Shown: positions 32,933-43,442 of the stretch, piece after piece
How the letters are laid out: each line of letters starts with the position of its first letter
Position numbering within the stretch: position 1 is the first letter of the stretch
Assembly: GCA_002314145.1 (NCBI GenBank)
Contig: DCCG01000003.1
Coordinates: 1 to 64,000, forward strand
Length of the DNA stretch: 64,000 bases
Source: Thalassolituus sp. UBA1087
GTDB taxonomy: Bacteria > Pseudomonadota > Gammaproteobacteria > Pseudomonadales > Oceanobacteraceae
Reading direction: 5' to 3'
The notes under the pieces: generated by a model
Told to the model about the DNA's origin: nothing
Seen by the model: the letters and a program-made list of their open reading frames with translations, nothing else
Databases searched by the model: none
Made by a program: the position numbers and the translations under genes

Positions 32933-35785
32933 ATGACTGAAAGAGAAATTTCCGTACTCCCGCCATTGGATGATCAGATTTTGTCCGTGATCCGCCGGCT
33001 GGGTGATTATGACGATCCCTGCTTTTTTATGATCCGGGCAGACGCTGACAATGACCAGGTATTTCAGGCATTGCAGTCAGCGGCGTCTGATTACGGGGTA
33101 GAGTTGACGGATGTGCTGAAGCAACAGGCCGGCGTCTGGTTTACCACGGCTGATGTGAATGCCGCCGATGCTGTTGATCTGGCGAGTGCTATGGCCGGAG
33201 AGCTGACGCGGATATATCCAGACGCCCGGGTCTCTGTATTCCGTCATAACCCGATAGGCAATGCACAAGAGGCTGCCCAGTGGTGTCTGATTCAGCTGAA
33301 TGATCTTATCGCCGCGCAGGATGAAGCGGTGGCCGTTAACGATTATACCGACCGGGCGCACTGGCCGGGGATTGATCGTTACCGTGCTATCAGCGACGCG
33401 TCACGAATGCCGCCAAAGGCAGCGGCTGACGACGGGCCAGGCCCGGATGGCGCAGCCTCCGCCGTACAGAAAGACGGCGTGATCCGTACTCTGTTCAGCA
33501 AAGTTTCGTCAATTCTGAGCACTGCCTCTGGTACCGGTGTCAGTGCTGACTCAAGCAAAGCCGGGGCAGACACTGGCCGCAGCTGGCAGGCCATGGCAAA
33601 GACTCTGTTGGAGTTTGAGGTTGACGAAGGTCTGGAAAGTATCGCGCCCTTTATTTTTAATCTGCCCAATGGACAGGCACTGTGGCAATACGTGCTGAGT
33701 GGAGAAGGGCGAGAGGCTCTGCAAGCGGACGGCTCACTGATTGATCTTGATCAGGTACTGGTATTTGCGCACGCCAAACAGTATGCGCCGATGTTTTATA
33801 CCTGGCTGAATCTTACCTTGCGTGGTGTGTCTCATCAGTCTGATATCCACTCCAAACTGCATAAAGTACTGGCCTGTGTTTCCGATGAGCTGTTAGAGGA
33901 AGAGGACGCTCAACCGCAGCGTCGCGAATGTTATCTGCGCATTATCGATATTTTTGTGCATATTCTGGATCAGACACCACTGACGCGGGATATGTATATT
34001 CAGCTGGTTGAGGATGAAGACACTGCCTTTATGACGGCAGAGGAATACCAGCAGCGTTTTCAACTGGAAGCCGAAGCGACTTCTGACGGGCTGACGGGCT
34101 CGCAACAGGAAGAGCTGGAAAATATTATTGAAGTTTTTGAAGATTACCGCTTTGCCGATAATGAAAACCTGAAGAGCCTTGAACGCTTGCGCGACGAAAA
34201 CCGCAACGTCGTTAATCCGGAATTCTGGGACTGGGAAGCAAATCCTGAACAGTTATTGCTGGCGGCCATTTTTCTGGCCTGGGATTTTGACCGCGATGAA
34301 GAAGATGAATTCACCGAAGCACTTGAAGACAGGTTTGACGCTGCCATCGTCGATAAGATCTGTACCCATGTTGCTGAAGTTCTGGTGAATGGCAAGGATT
34401 ACGACGAGGACGAAGACGAAGACGAGGATGAGGGTGCTGATGAGGGCTGCGACACTGGAGAGCAAACTAACGAAGCGCTGCTGACCGGACTGCGTCGCTG
34501 GCTGGAAGGCGATCACTCTGTTTATCCCGATCTGCTCGAAACAATGCGCGCAAGGCTGGATCTGAAAGGCTATGAAAGCTCACGTTCTCACGTTCAGCCG
34601 GCTTATGAGGCGCTCGAATCCGACCCGGTGCTGGCTTTGCTGGCTGCTTGCTTCTGGCGTAGGCAGGCAGGATCGCATGAAGCCTCTGCACAAATGATCC
34701 AGCTGTTTATGGCGCTGGCTCCTCAGGCAACCCTGTCGTGCTTATCGCGTCTGTATCGTGATGGCTTCAGAGGCTTTGCCAGTGATGAAGCCAAAGAAGC
34801 GTTTTTAACTAACCGGCCGTCCATGCATTATGGCGATGAGTTTGTTTTCAATATGCGCATGAGCCGGTATGAGTCTGCCGACGCCTATGAAAAACATATC
34901 AGGGATTACATCAGTACAGCCGGTGACATGCGTATGCGTACGTTCTTTAATGAGGGGTTATCGCGTCTTTTTCCGCCACATTATCAGAGTTTTTTCAGTG
35001 ATGTCTGGCGGCGTTTTCCGGATTTTGATTATCCGTTTGATGACTGGGCGGATATTTTAATCTCGGCAACGCAATTGCGCTTCCCTTATCAGACGTTTGC
35101 GGCGATGTTAGCCAGGGATCAGGTTTTATATGCTGGCGAGCCAGCTGAATACAATATCCCGATGAAAGCCGGAAAAACGATGCAGCGCAATGCAGAACGT
35201 GCAGACTTTGCCGTTCTGCGTCATCACAGTGATCACCTTGAAGTCGTGTTGATGGACGCGATTGGTAAAGAATATGAAGACGGCGAGTATATTGGCGTAA
35301 ACAATATCGTTATCGTCGCGGAATCCGTCACGGATGATGAAATATTCCGCCTGCGAGACAAGGTGCTGACGTATACGCAACGGAGTCAGTTGGTAAAAGA
35401 GACTCTGCAGCGATTTATTAATGCAGACATTTCTTACGCTGAATACGCAGAAATCACCGGGCCTTATGTCGATACAGCAGGTTACAGACTGTATGACGAA
35501 CATTATAACCCTTATGTCGGTGAACCCCTGCCGATGATCCGCATGGAGAAAAACAAAGACCGCCAGTTGCGTTTTATTAAAGTGATGACCGCTGACCCGC
35601 GGCGTAAAGCCAGCATATTGAAAGACATTGGTGTTGCGCTTTATGTGGATGCTGCCTGCCAGGCCGGAACTATCAACCCGGATAGGGCGGCGTCTATGAC
35701 GCGTAAAGATCTGAGTATCGAAGATATCAATCCGATGACTGCAATGCGTGAAGAAATTGAACAACAACTGGCCGCATTAAATTAA
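32933..35785 (+). CDS. large unrecognised protein, 950 residues
   Basis: A long soluble protein, strongly acidic overall, with no signal peptide or membrane segment and no family I can name. A compact N-terminal region (1-130) is followed by a low-complexity linker (about 155-215, Ala/Asp/Ser/Gly-rich) and a long helical region. An Asp/Glu run (DEDEDEDE, about residues 487-494) and a C-terminal part with many aromatic and charged residues complete it. The gene is followed after 13 bases by a second unrecognised gene and both are probably one transcription unit. Confidence 0.75.
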   Translation: MTEREISVLPPLDDQILSVIRRLGDYDDPCFFMIRADADNDQVFQALQSAASDYGVELTDVLKQQAGVWFTTADVNAADAVDLASAMAGELTRIYPDARVSVFRHNPIGNAQEAAQWCLIQLNDLIAAQDEAVAVNDYTDRAHWPGIDRYRAISDASRMPPKAAADDGPGPDGAASAVQKDGVIRTLFSKVSSILSTASGTGVSADSSKAGADTGRSWQAMAKTLLEFEVDEGLESIAPFIFNLPNGQALWQYVLSGEGREALQADGSLIDLDQVLVFAHAKQYAPMFYTWLNLTLRGVSHQSDIHSKLHKVLACVSDELLEEEDAQPQRRECYLRIIDIFVHILDQTPLTRDMYIQLVEDEDTAFMTAEEYQQRFQLEAEATSDGLTGSQQEELENIIEVFEDYRFADNENLKSLERLRDENRNVVNPEFWDWEANPEQLLLAAIFLAWDFDRDEEDEFTEALEDRFDAAIVDKICTHVAEVLVNGKDYDEDEDEDEDEGADEGCDTGEQTNEALLTGLRRWLEGDHSVYPDLLETMRARLDLKGYESSRSHVQPAYEALESDPVLALLAACFWRRQAGSHEASAQMIQLFMALAPQATLSCLSRLYRDGFRGFASDEAKEAFLTNRPSMHYGDEFVFNMRMSRYESADAYEKHIRDYISTAGDMRMRTFFNEGLSRLFPPHYQSFFSDVWRRFPDFDYPFDDWADILISATQLRFPYQTFAAMLARDQVLYAGEPAEYNIPMKAGKTMQRNAERADFAVLRHHSDHLEVVLMDAIGKEYEDGEYIGVNNIVIVAESVTDDEIFRLRDKVLTYTQRSQLVKETLQRFINADISYAEYAEITGPYVDTAGYRLYDEHYNPYVGEPLPMIRMEKNKDRQLRFIKVMTADPRRKASILKDIGVALYVDAACQAGTINPDRAASMTRKDLSIEDINPMTAMREEIEQQLAALN

Positions 35786-35798
35786 GGAACCGCAGACG

Positions 35799-36530
35799 AT
35801 GTTAGATGAACAAGGCATTCTGAAAGACTATCTGCCGTTTCATGTGATTCATGTTGGCGATGTCTGTGACGATCATCCTGAGTACGGTGAAAGCACTGGA
35901 TACCTGAGTGAATATGATTTTACCTGGCAGCCGCAGACTGAAAGCCGTGATACGCCGCAGATGTATCTGGGTGATAAGCCGCTGGTCTTTAAATCCGAAG
36001 GCGCTGACAATAAGAACGATGAATTTCTGCCGGCGTTACAGAGTAAAATTGGCAACAATCCTCTGCGCATACCGCGGATCTCTTCCTGTTGGGGAATGGA
36101 TCAGAGCATGATGTTTGCTACTGAGCTGGCAGACCAGCTGAGCTTCTCTCCCATTCTGGGCATTACCCGTACCGAAGCGACACTGATTGATTCCGCCGGT
36201 CATGAACACACAGGTTTTACGGCACTGACGTTTCATAAAGCACTGCGCGCAGATCGCATTGAATTAAGGCTGAAGGATCTCCCCGTCAGTGAGCGGCCGA
36301 TCCTGCCGGTGGCACTGAAAGACCGCAACGTTCTGTTGATTCATAAGGATGTCCTGGCTGAATGGAAACAGCAGGGCATTGACGACGTGGAATATGAACC
36401 GGACGAAGAATACCAGCGTCTGGCCAGTCTGGAAAAAATGACGATGTACTATCAGTCTGGCGGTAACCGCGATTTTTCCACCCTTCAGGATTATCAGGAT
36501 AATAAGAATGGGCGCACCTATAAAATGTAA
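35799..36530 (+). CDS. unrecognised protein paired with the 950-residue gene
   Basis: A 243-residue soluble acidic protein, no signal. The C-terminal half contains a stretch (NVLLIHKDVLAEWKQQGIDD) that reminds me weakly of the DUF1629/Imm11 group of immunity-like proteins, but the resemblance is by eye only. AAGGAA stands ten bases before the ATG. The 13-base gap after the larger gene implies co-expression. Confidence 0.7.
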   Translation: MLDEQGILKDYLPFHVIHVGDVCDDHPEYGESTGYLSEYDFTWQPQTESRDTPQMYLGDKPLVFKSEGADNKNDEFLPALQSKIGNNPLRIPRISSCWGMDQSMMFATELADQLSFSPILGITRTEATLIDSAGHEHTGFTALTFHKALRADRIELRLKDLPVSERPILPVALKDRNVLLIHKDVLAEWKQQGIDDVEYEPDEEYQRLASLEKMTMYYQSGGNRDFSTLQDYQDNKNGRTYKM

Positions 36531-36762
36531 TAGGAAGTGCAATATGAGATTTAATTGATATTTTTATTATAAATATTTTACCGCCAGCAGCCGGAATCTA
36601 CCCCCGGCAGTCTGGTTAAATTACTGGTACAGATTAGGTGTTAATGCGGATCTGCTACGTTAGTCAGCATGCCAATTTGGTCAAATAGCGTTACTTATTA
36701 TTTCTTTACGATTGTTTACAGGCTTTGCATCTACGATTTAATTATTAATTATCGGAGGCTGC

Positions 36763-38679
36763 ATGAAGATATCCCTGCAAACAAAGCTGACCGGCGCTGC
36801 ACTGTTCGTGGCGCTGGTTTTGACCATTATATTGACAGGGATGTCGATAGTTCAGATGAAGGATTCCGCAAACGATTCCCTTAACTCGGAAATCACGGGC
36901 CAGGCGAAAGTCTTTTCACGCTATCTGTCCGCCTGGGCAGAGGACAGAGTTAATGCCATGGAGGCAATGGCGGATGCATTTTCCAGGCGGATTGAGGATG
37001 AAGGTGAACTGAACCACTATGACGCGCTGGAAATTCTCAATCAGGCAAAAGCTTCTGCTGGCTATAATCTCGATTTTGTCGGACTGGAAGACGGTACCAT
37101 GTATCGCCATGACCCGGCACTGGATGAGGCCAAACCTGATTACGACCCGAGAGTCAGAGCCTGGTATAAGGCTGCCAAAGAAGCAAAGCAGCCTATTATT
37201 ACCAAGCCGGATATTGCCGTAACCGGTAACCAGCTCGCGATATACTTTGTCGCACCTGTGATGGTTGATGGCCGTTTTTACGGTGCCGTTGGCGGGCTGT
37301 ATTATCTGCAGGGCATTATCGATGACGTGCTGTCATTAAAAGTACTGGGTGATGGTTATGCCATGTTGGTTGACCGTGACGGTATTATTTCTGTTCATCC
37401 TGATAAAAACCGCATTCTTAAAACCGCCGATGTTCTCAGTCCTGAACTCACCCCATCCTTTCTTCAGCGTGCCATCAGGAATACGACGCCTCAGAACCTG
37501 AGTGTTTCGTCACAGGATACTCAGGTCTACTTTCATGCGGTTGAGAATACAGACTGGATTTTCATGCTGGTGATGAACAATAAGGTTCTCAATAAACCCA
37601 TCAATGACCTCACCGTCAGTATGATCGCCAGCGCCGTTCTGTTGTTGCTGTCCGGTGGTGTCGGCCTGTATTTTCTGATCCGCTGGGCTTTGGCGGATAT
37701 GAAAACAGTGTCTTCAGCGCTGGAGAAAATTGCCGCCGGCGGTGGTGATCTGACAATGAGAATCACAACAAAGTCGCGGGATGAAATTGGCGAGCTTGCC
37801 CGCAACTTTAATCAGTTTGTGGAATTTATGCATGGCATTGTCGGCAGGTTGACCGGTATCGGTGATGAACTGGTCACGGAAGCCGGAAATACACAGGCTT
37901 TGTCTGCCCGCAGTGCTGAGCGCATTGATAAGCAGCAGAGTGAAATAGAAATGGTGGCTACCGCCGTGAATGAAATGACACAGGCCACCCAGGAGATTGC
38001 CGGTAACGCTGCGAATGCCGCCAATACCTCTGAGGAAGCCGTTGCTCTGAGTGTTCAGGGGCAGCAGCAGGTACGTAAGAGTCAGGAAAGTATTACCCGT
38101 CTGTCCAGCGAGGTTGGCAAAACGTCAACGCAGATCGAAGCATTGAATGAGCACGTGCAGGAAATTACCGGCATAGTGTCAACGATTTCAGGTATTGCCG
38201 AGCAAACCAATCTGTTGGCACTGAATGCCGCTATTGAAGCCGCCCGTGCCGGTGAGCAGGGACGTGGTTTTGCCGTGGTGGCGGATGAAGTGCGCGAACT
38301 ATCGCAGCGCACGCATGCGTCGACGGAAGAAATTCATCGTATGATGACCATACTGCAGGAAGCCACCCAGGCCGCGGTCAAAAGTATGGCCGATAGCCGG
38401 GTACTGACGGAAACCAGTGTGGAAGATGCGGAGCAGGCCAGCGTACGTCTGGATGAAATCCGCAATGCGGTGCGCACCATCAGTGATATGGCAGGCCAGA
38501 TTGCAACGGCGGCGGAAGAGCAGACATCGGTCAATATGGAGATCAATAATAACTCCATCGCCATCAGTGAAGCGGCCACCGAGATGGCAGCCATCGGCAG
38601 TCAGAGCGCGCAACAGGCCGGTGAACTGATGACAATCAGTGAGAAAATGAAAGAAGATCTGTCACGCTTTATTATCTGA
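36763..38679 (+). CDS. methyl-accepting chemotaxis protein (dCache sensor)
   Basis: A 638-residue transmembrane chemoreceptor. TM1 spans about residues 10-30. A periplasmic double-Cache-like ligand domain with the pocket motif DPRVRAWYK (about 127-135) typical of small-molecule sensors follows, then TM2 (about 288-308), a HAMP domain and the signalling coiled coil. The hairpin tip reads EQTNLLALNAAIEAARAGEQGRGFAVVADEVR in family style (shown here only as its conserved start EQTNLLALNAAIEAARAGEQ). GGAGG stands before the ATG. There are no chemotaxis genes nearby, so it is an orphan receptor feeding a distant cluster. Confidence 0.95.
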   Translation: MKISLQTKLTGAALFVALVLTIILTGMSIVQMKDSANDSLNSEITGQAKVFSRYLSAWAEDRVNAMEAMADAFSRRIEDEGELNHYDALEILNQAKASAGYNLDFVGLEDGTMYRHDPALDEAKPDYDPRVRAWYKAAKEAKQPIITKPDIAVTGNQLAIYFVAPVMVDGRFYGAVGGLYYLQGIIDDVLSLKVLGDGYAMLVDRDGIISVHPDKNRILKTADVLSPELTPSFLQRAIRNTTPQNLSVSSQDTQVYFHAVENTDWIFMLVMNNKVLNKPINDLTVSMIASAVLLLLSGGVGLYFLIRWALADMKTVSSALEKIAAGGGDLTMRITTKSRDEIGELARNFNQFVEFMHGIVGRLTGIGDELVTEAGNTQALSARSAERIDKQQSEIEMVATAVNEMTQATQEIAGNAANAANTSEEAVALSVQGQQQVRKSQESITRLSSEVGKTSTQIEALNEHVQEITGIVSTISGIAEQTNLLALNAAIEAARAGEQGRGFAVVADEVRELSQRTHASTEEIHRMMTILQEATQAAVKSMADSRVLTETSVEDAEQASVRLDEIRNAVRTISDMAGQIATAAEEQTSVNMEINNNSIAISEAATEMAAIGSQSAQQAGELMTISEKMKEDLSRFII

Positions 38680-38744
38680 AAAATAATGGCGGCAGAAATT
38701 AGCACTTTAAAAAGTATGCGCTGTTAAAAGTAAGCGCAAAAATA

Positions 38745-38780
38745 AAAAAAGCGCGTATCCCGAAAGACACGCGCTTTTTT
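38745..38780. terminator. bidirectional terminator
   Basis: AAAAAAGCGCGT and ACGCGCTTTTTT form a 12-bp stem with A- and T-runs on the two sides, placed between the convergent chemoreceptor and cytochrome genes. Confidence 0.9.
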
Positions 38781-38802
38781 CTTCAGGTTGCCGATGTGTT
38801 GA

Positions 38803-40149
38803 TTAACGCATCTGCAACACAATCACATCACTGCTGGCCGGGTCGGTATCGGCCCGCAGTTCAGCAACTTCTTCCTTGCTCACCGGGCCACCGGTATTGC
38901 CCCAGGCGGTACGGATAAAGGTCAGTAATTCAGCCATTTCTTCATCATCCAGCTGCTGACGGTACGGTGGCATGCGGTACGCATCCGGTACTCCATTGCT
39001 GACCACACGGCCGGAACCATTCAGTGTGGCGTTGATAGAAGAAACCGCTGTTGATGCCATTGATGAAGCGCTGCCGGCTAGTGGCGGAATCCACTGGCCT
39101 TTGCCTTTACCATCAACACCGTGACAGGCACTGCAGCGGTCATAGTAGAGTTTGGCTCCCGGAACCGACGAACGGTTCGCCACACTCAGCTGCTCTACTG
39201 TGCTGGCATCGTATGTCCAGGGCGCACCGTCCCGTTGCGGATTGCCTGGTAAGGATTTCAGATAATGTGCCATGGCTTTCAGGTCATTGTCGGTGAGGAA
39301 CTGAGTCGAGTTGTTGTAGGCATCTGTCATGGAGCCATACACGACGGCGTGCTCGTTACGTCCGTGTTTGAGGAAGTCCACCACGTCGCTTTCACTCCAG
39401 CGGCCAAGACCAATATTGTGATCGTTGCGCAGGCTCGGGGCGTACCAGCCATCCAGCGTTGCCCCTGCGAGGTAGAGGTCACTGCTTTCATCCAAAGCTT
39501 TTTCCTGCATAACCATGCCGCGCTCTGTGTGACAGCTGCCGCAGTGTCCGGCGGCCTGCACCAGATAGGCGCCACGGTTCCAGAGGTCGTCTTTGGTTTC
39601 GTCTGGTTGGTAAACACCGTCATCAGTGAAAACGATATTCCAGTACGCCAGCGGCCAGCGCATATTTAATGGCCACGGAATAGTCGATTCTTTATTTTCC
39701 TGCATCACGGGCTCGACGCCGTATTTAAAGTAGGCGAACAGCGCCTCGATATCGTCATCCGTCATTTTGACGTAAGAAGGATAGGGCATTGCCGGATACA
39801 GGCGTTTGCCCTCAGGGGTTACGCCCTGACGCACAGCGCGTTCAAAATCGGCCAGTGTGTAATGACCGATACCGGTGGTTTTATCCGGGGTAATATTGGT
39901 GGCGTAAATGATGCCCATCGGCGTCGCCATTTCCAGACCACCGGCAAAGGGTTTGCTTTCCGGTGTGCTGTGGCAGGCGACACAGTCAGCGGCACGGGCG
40001 ATGTATTCGCCTTTTTCTATCAGCTCTGCCGGCGCCGGGTCCTGAGTATCAGTAGTGTCGAACGTTGATGCCGGCAGGCTGGTTCCATACCAGGCCATGC
40101 CCAGGGCAATAACGATCAGGGCGATTATTACGATCAGAAATTTTTTCAT
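38803..40149 (-). CDS. triple-haem cytochrome c subunit
   Basis: A 448-residue cytochrome c with an N-terminal membrane anchor/signal (about 4-21) and three CxxCH motifs: CVACH (56-60), CGSCH (203-207) and CSACH (339-343). This is the usual electron-transfer subunit of periplasmic alcohol and aldehyde dehydrogenases. It is the last gene of the operon with the molybdenum hydroxylase, 88 bases downstream. It would pass electrons from the [2Fe-2S] subunit to the quinone pool or an oxidase. Confidence 0.93.
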   Translation of the reverse strand: MKKFLIVIIALIVIALGMAWYGTSLPASTFDTTDTQDPAPAELIEKGEYIARAADCVACHSTPESKPFAGGLEMATPMGIIYATNITPDKTTGIGHYTLADFERAVRQGVTPEGKRLYPAMPYPSYVKMTDDDIEALFAYFKYGVEPVMQENKESTIPWPLNMRWPLAYWNIVFTDDGVYQPDETKDDLWNRGAYLVQAAGHCGSCHTERGMVMQEKALDESSDLYLAGATLDGWYAPSLRNDHNIGLGRWSESDVVDFLKHGRNEHAVVYGSMTDAYNNSTQFLTDNDLKAMAHYLKSLPGNPQRDGAPWTYDASTVEQLSVANRSSVPGAKLYYDRCSACHGVDGKGKGQWIPPLAGSASSMASTAVSSINATLNGSGRVVSNGVPDAYRMPPYRQQLDDEEMAELLTFIRTAWGNTGGPVSKEEVAELRADTDPASSDVIVLQMR

Positions 40150-40237
40150 CGTCTGTCCTTAAATGGGTCAGAAAGAATGCTTGTGGTCACGGGGAAGATT
40201 GCCCCGTGACCGTTTTTTTGCGCTTCTTTGTTTGCCG

Positions 40238-42499
40238 TCAGGCGCTCAGGTTATGACGGGACAGCGGCATACTGCGTATGCGTTTGCCAATCAGCTGAGA
40301 CACGGCATTGACCACGGCCGGTGGCACAGAAGGCAGGCCGGGTTCGCCCACGCCGCCCATTTTGGCACCGCTTTCGATGATTTTTACTTTCACGTCCGGC
40401 ATCTGATCCGGGCGCAGAATCGGGTACATATCGTAGTTGCGCGCGGTGGGTTCGCCATTCTTATAAACCGTTTCTTCCATCAGTACCTCGGACAGGCCAA
40501 GGCTGACGGCAGAATTAATCTGCGCTTCGATAATGGCCGGGTTAACGATGGAGCCAGGGTCCATGGCCTGCCAGATGTTGTGCACACGGACTTCGCCATT
40601 TTCGATGGAGACTTCAGCCACGGATGCGGTTTCAGAACCGAATGGCGATGCCATGGCAATACCGCGGGCGCGTCTGGAACCGTCTTCTGCGGTGAACGGC
40701 CCCCGTTTCCAGCCGCCGGATAAATCCACTACCGCATTCAGCAGGTTGGTCAGACGTTCGTTATCACTGAGCAACTGCAGACGCAGCTGATAAGGGTCGA
40801 TACCGCCTTTGTCGGCGACTTCATCCAGAAAACATTCATACACAAAATCATTCATGGAGTGACCCACAGAGCGCCAGTAGCCCTGCATGGCAGGGTTTTT
40901 GACATATTCCTGGGCAATCCGCATGTTTTCTATTTTGTATGATTTACCGGAAAGACCTTCGACAGCACCGTTATCGGCTTTGCCTTCCTGGTGGCCATAC
41001 AGGGCGTCATTCGGGCCTTCTGTTGCACTGACAGCTTCCAGCGCTTTTGGCAGGCCGTTGGCGTCCAGCGTGGCACGCAGTTTTACTGCTGCCATCGGAC
41101 GCATGGTGTCACGCAGGAATTCTTCTTCGCGGCTCCAGATCAGTTTGATCGGGCGGCCGGTTTTCTGTGCCAGTTCAATGGCCTGTGGATACGGACTGCC
41201 TGCTGTGTAAGTAAAGTGGCGGCCAAAGAAACCACCGAGCAGAGGAGAGTGCAGATTGATTTTCTCTTTCGGCAGTCCTGTCTGCTTAGCAATCAGGCCG
41301 GTAAATCCATCCTGCGCCTGGTTTGGCATCCAGATATCCAGCGATCCGTCGTCATTGAATTTCGCCAGCGCGGAAGGCGGCTCAAGCTGCGCATGATGAA
41401 CATGCTGCGTGTGGTAGGTTGCATGCAGTACATCCTCTGCGGCATCCAGCACGGAACGGGCATCACCATTGGCCTCGGCTTCGGCACCTTTGGCGGTGGT
41501 TTTTGAGGTCAGCAGTTCCGCATGGCCGTCGGTGGAATAATCTGCCGGCATATGGCGCATTGCCGGGTTTTCCGGTTCTGAGGTGGCTTCAGCCCAGTCT
41601 ACTAATACGCCTTCGACGGCGCGTTTGGCGTGCCACCAACGTTCAGCGACCACGGCAACGGCCCCCTCCAGTTCATGCACTGAGTGTACGCCGCTCATGT
41701 TCTGAACCTGTTCAAGGTTGCGGATGCGTTTTACCGTCATCCCCAGACGCGGTGCATGCTGAACGGCTGCGTGCAGCATTCCGTCGACTTTAACATCGAT
41801 AGAATATTCTGCTTTACCGGTGGATTTGTCGTACACATCCAGACGGTCCATGCCTTTACCGATCCAGCGGAAGTCTTTTTTATCGCGCAGAGTGACACTG
41901 TCCGGATCAGGCACCGGCATATCCAGTGCAGCACTGGCCAGTTTGCCGTAAGCAACTGAGCGGCCGGTTTTGCTGTGTACCACTTTGCCGGGCTCTGTGG
42001 TGAGTTCTTTTACCGGTACGTTCAACGCGACAGCGCCGGCTTCCAGCAACATTTTACGCGCCAGTGCCCCCAGGCGGCGCATAGTTGTATAGCTCATGCG
42101 GACCGACATACTGCCGCCGGTAATACGCATACCATTGCTCATAACCACATAGTCGGCTCCGGCCGGTGCAGCTTCCACCAGAAAGGTGGATGGATCAGCG
42201 TCCAGTTCTTCACCCACAATCTGGGCCATGGCAGTAAAAATACCCTGGCCGCCTTCAACGAAAGAAGACTGCAGGCGCACCCGGTTATCCGGCAGAATTT
42301 CCAGGAACGCCGGGACTTTGGTGCCCCGGGTTTTGTCGGCAGCCGCGCGGGCATTGCCGGCCGGCAGGCCAACCCCCAGTACAAAGGCACCCGCTGTCAG
42401 ACCGGCAGAGGATAATAAGAATTTACGGCGTGAGACGTTAACCGGCTGTTCAGAAAATTCTTCTGTGTCAGGTAACTGTTTATCGTCAATTGAATTCAT
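40238..42499 (-). CDS. molybdenum hydroxylase large subunit
   Basis: A 753-residue xanthine dehydrogenase-family catalytic subunit of the aldehyde dehydrogenase/isoquinoline 1-oxidoreductase type. A Tat signal (SRRKFLL, 23-29) precedes a hydrophobic segment, so the folded, cofactor-loaded enzyme is exported. Molybdopterin-binding stretches include GGFFGRHF, and the catalytic glutamate lies in GVGEPGLP near the C-terminus. The gene starts four bases after the small subunit, with GGGAG before the ATG. The substrate is probably an aldehyde or N-heterocycle; the sequence does not decide. Confidence 0.92.
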   Translation of the reverse strand: MNSIDDKQLPDTEEFSEQPVNVSRRKFLLSSAGLTAGAFVLGVGLPAGNARAAADKTRGTKVPAFLEILPDNRVRLQSSFVEGGQGIFTAMAQIVGEELDADPSTFLVEAAPAGADYVVMSNGMRITGGSMSVRMSYTTMRRLGALARKMLLEAGAVALNVPVKELTTEPGKVVHSKTGRSVAYGKLASAALDMPVPDPDSVTLRDKKDFRWIGKGMDRLDVYDKSTGKAEYSIDVKVDGMLHAAVQHAPRLGMTVKRIRNLEQVQNMSGVHSVHELEGAVAVVAERWWHAKRAVEGVLVDWAEATSEPENPAMRHMPADYSTDGHAELLTSKTTAKGAEAEANGDARSVLDAAEDVLHATYHTQHVHHAQLEPPSALAKFNDDGSLDIWMPNQAQDGFTGLIAKQTGLPKEKINLHSPLLGGFFGRHFTYTAGSPYPQAIELAQKTGRPIKLIWSREEEFLRDTMRPMAAVKLRATLDANGLPKALEAVSATEGPNDALYGHQEGKADNGAVEGLSGKSYKIENMRIAQEYVKNPAMQGYWRSVGHSMNDFVYECFLDEVADKGGIDPYQLRLQLLSDNERLTNLLNAVVDLSGGWKRGPFTAEDGSRRARGIAMASPFGSETASVAEVSIENGEVRVHNIWQAMDPGSIVNPAIIEAQINSAVSLGLSEVLMEETVYKNGEPTARNYDMYPILRPDQMPDVKVKIIESGAKMGGVGEPGLPSVPPAVVNAVSQLIGKRIRSMPLSRHNLSA

Positions 42500-42503
42500 C
42501 AGA

Positions 42504-42977
42504 TTATTCTCCCGCTTCCGTAGTCACTTTAACTTCCGTCGCCAGGCCTGCCATGGCGGCGTGGATGGCGTTGTAGGTTCCGCAGCGGCAGAGGTTAATC
42601 ATGGCGGCATTAATCTGCTCTTCGCTGGGCGCCGGAGTGGATTTCAGCAGGGCAGTCGCGGCCATGACCTGACCGGACTGGCAATAACCACATTGAGGTA
42701 CCTGATGATCAGTCCAGGCTTCGACGACTTTTTTTCCGACCTGATCCTTTTCGATGGCTTCAATGGTGGTGATCTGTTTTCCGCTGACACTGGAGACCGG
42801 TGTCACACAGGAGCGTACAACTTCTCCGTCGACCATGACTGAGCAGGCGCCACACTGAGCCAGACCGCAGCCATATTTTGTGCCCGTCATGCCGAGGTCA
42901 TCACGGATGACCCAGAGTAGTGGGGTATCGTCTTCCGTCTGGACGTCGTAGGTCTGATCATTGATATGAAGTTTCAT
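42504..42977 (-). CDS. molybdenum hydroxylase [2Fe-2S] subunit
   Basis: A 157-residue two-cluster ferredoxin-type subunit. The plant-type cluster is held by C37, C42, C45 and C57 and the second by C96, C99, C130 and C132 (CGYCQSG, CRCGTY). It has no signal of its own and is expected to travel with the large subunit through Tat. First gene of the operon, with GGGAGAG before the ATG. Confidence 0.95.
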   Translation of the reverse strand: MKLHINDQTYDVQTEDDTPLLWVIRDDLGMTGTKYGCGLAQCGACSVMVDGEVVRSCVTPVSSVSGKQITTIEAIEKDQVGKKVVEAWTDHQVPQCGYCQSGQVMAATALLKSTPAPSEEQINAAMINLCRCGTYNAIHAAMAGLATEVKVTTEAGE

Positions 42978-43442
42978 GGCTCTCCCTCATGATTCTGTTT
43001 AGCTTACTGTAAGCCTGTGTCACGGTTGGCTTTGGTGTCAGTCTCACGGCTGAAGGTTGCAGCAGATTCCGTGCAACCTGAAATGTGCATCGCATCTGAC
43101 GGCTGTCAGTTGATGCTTATGTATGGTTTTGCATTCTGTTTAACAGCTGTTGGCCGGAGCTCTCTGCCTCCATGCGTTCAGTGTTCTTTGCTGATGGTAG
43201 CAGGCTGAGTACAAAACCATACCCCTGCCATCGGAATTGTGAATGAACATAGTGTCTCTTATAACGACCTTATATTTCCGCGATGTTCTGCTGATCGCTG
43301 TTATGAGTACTGCTCATGAATCCAGCACATTGTTAATAGTTCTGACAGCCTGACGGGTACAGGTTCCCTTAATAACCGCGACATAACCGCGACCGGCTGA
43401 ACGTAAGCATTGGCAGGGGGTTGTTAAGCATCAGGAATGCAT
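42978..43442. other. non-coding gap upstream of the hydroxylase operon
   Basis: About 465 bases holding the hydroxylase promoter and the 3' side of the BLUF gene. No convincing ORF, tRNA or strong hairpin is visible. Confidence 0.45.
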
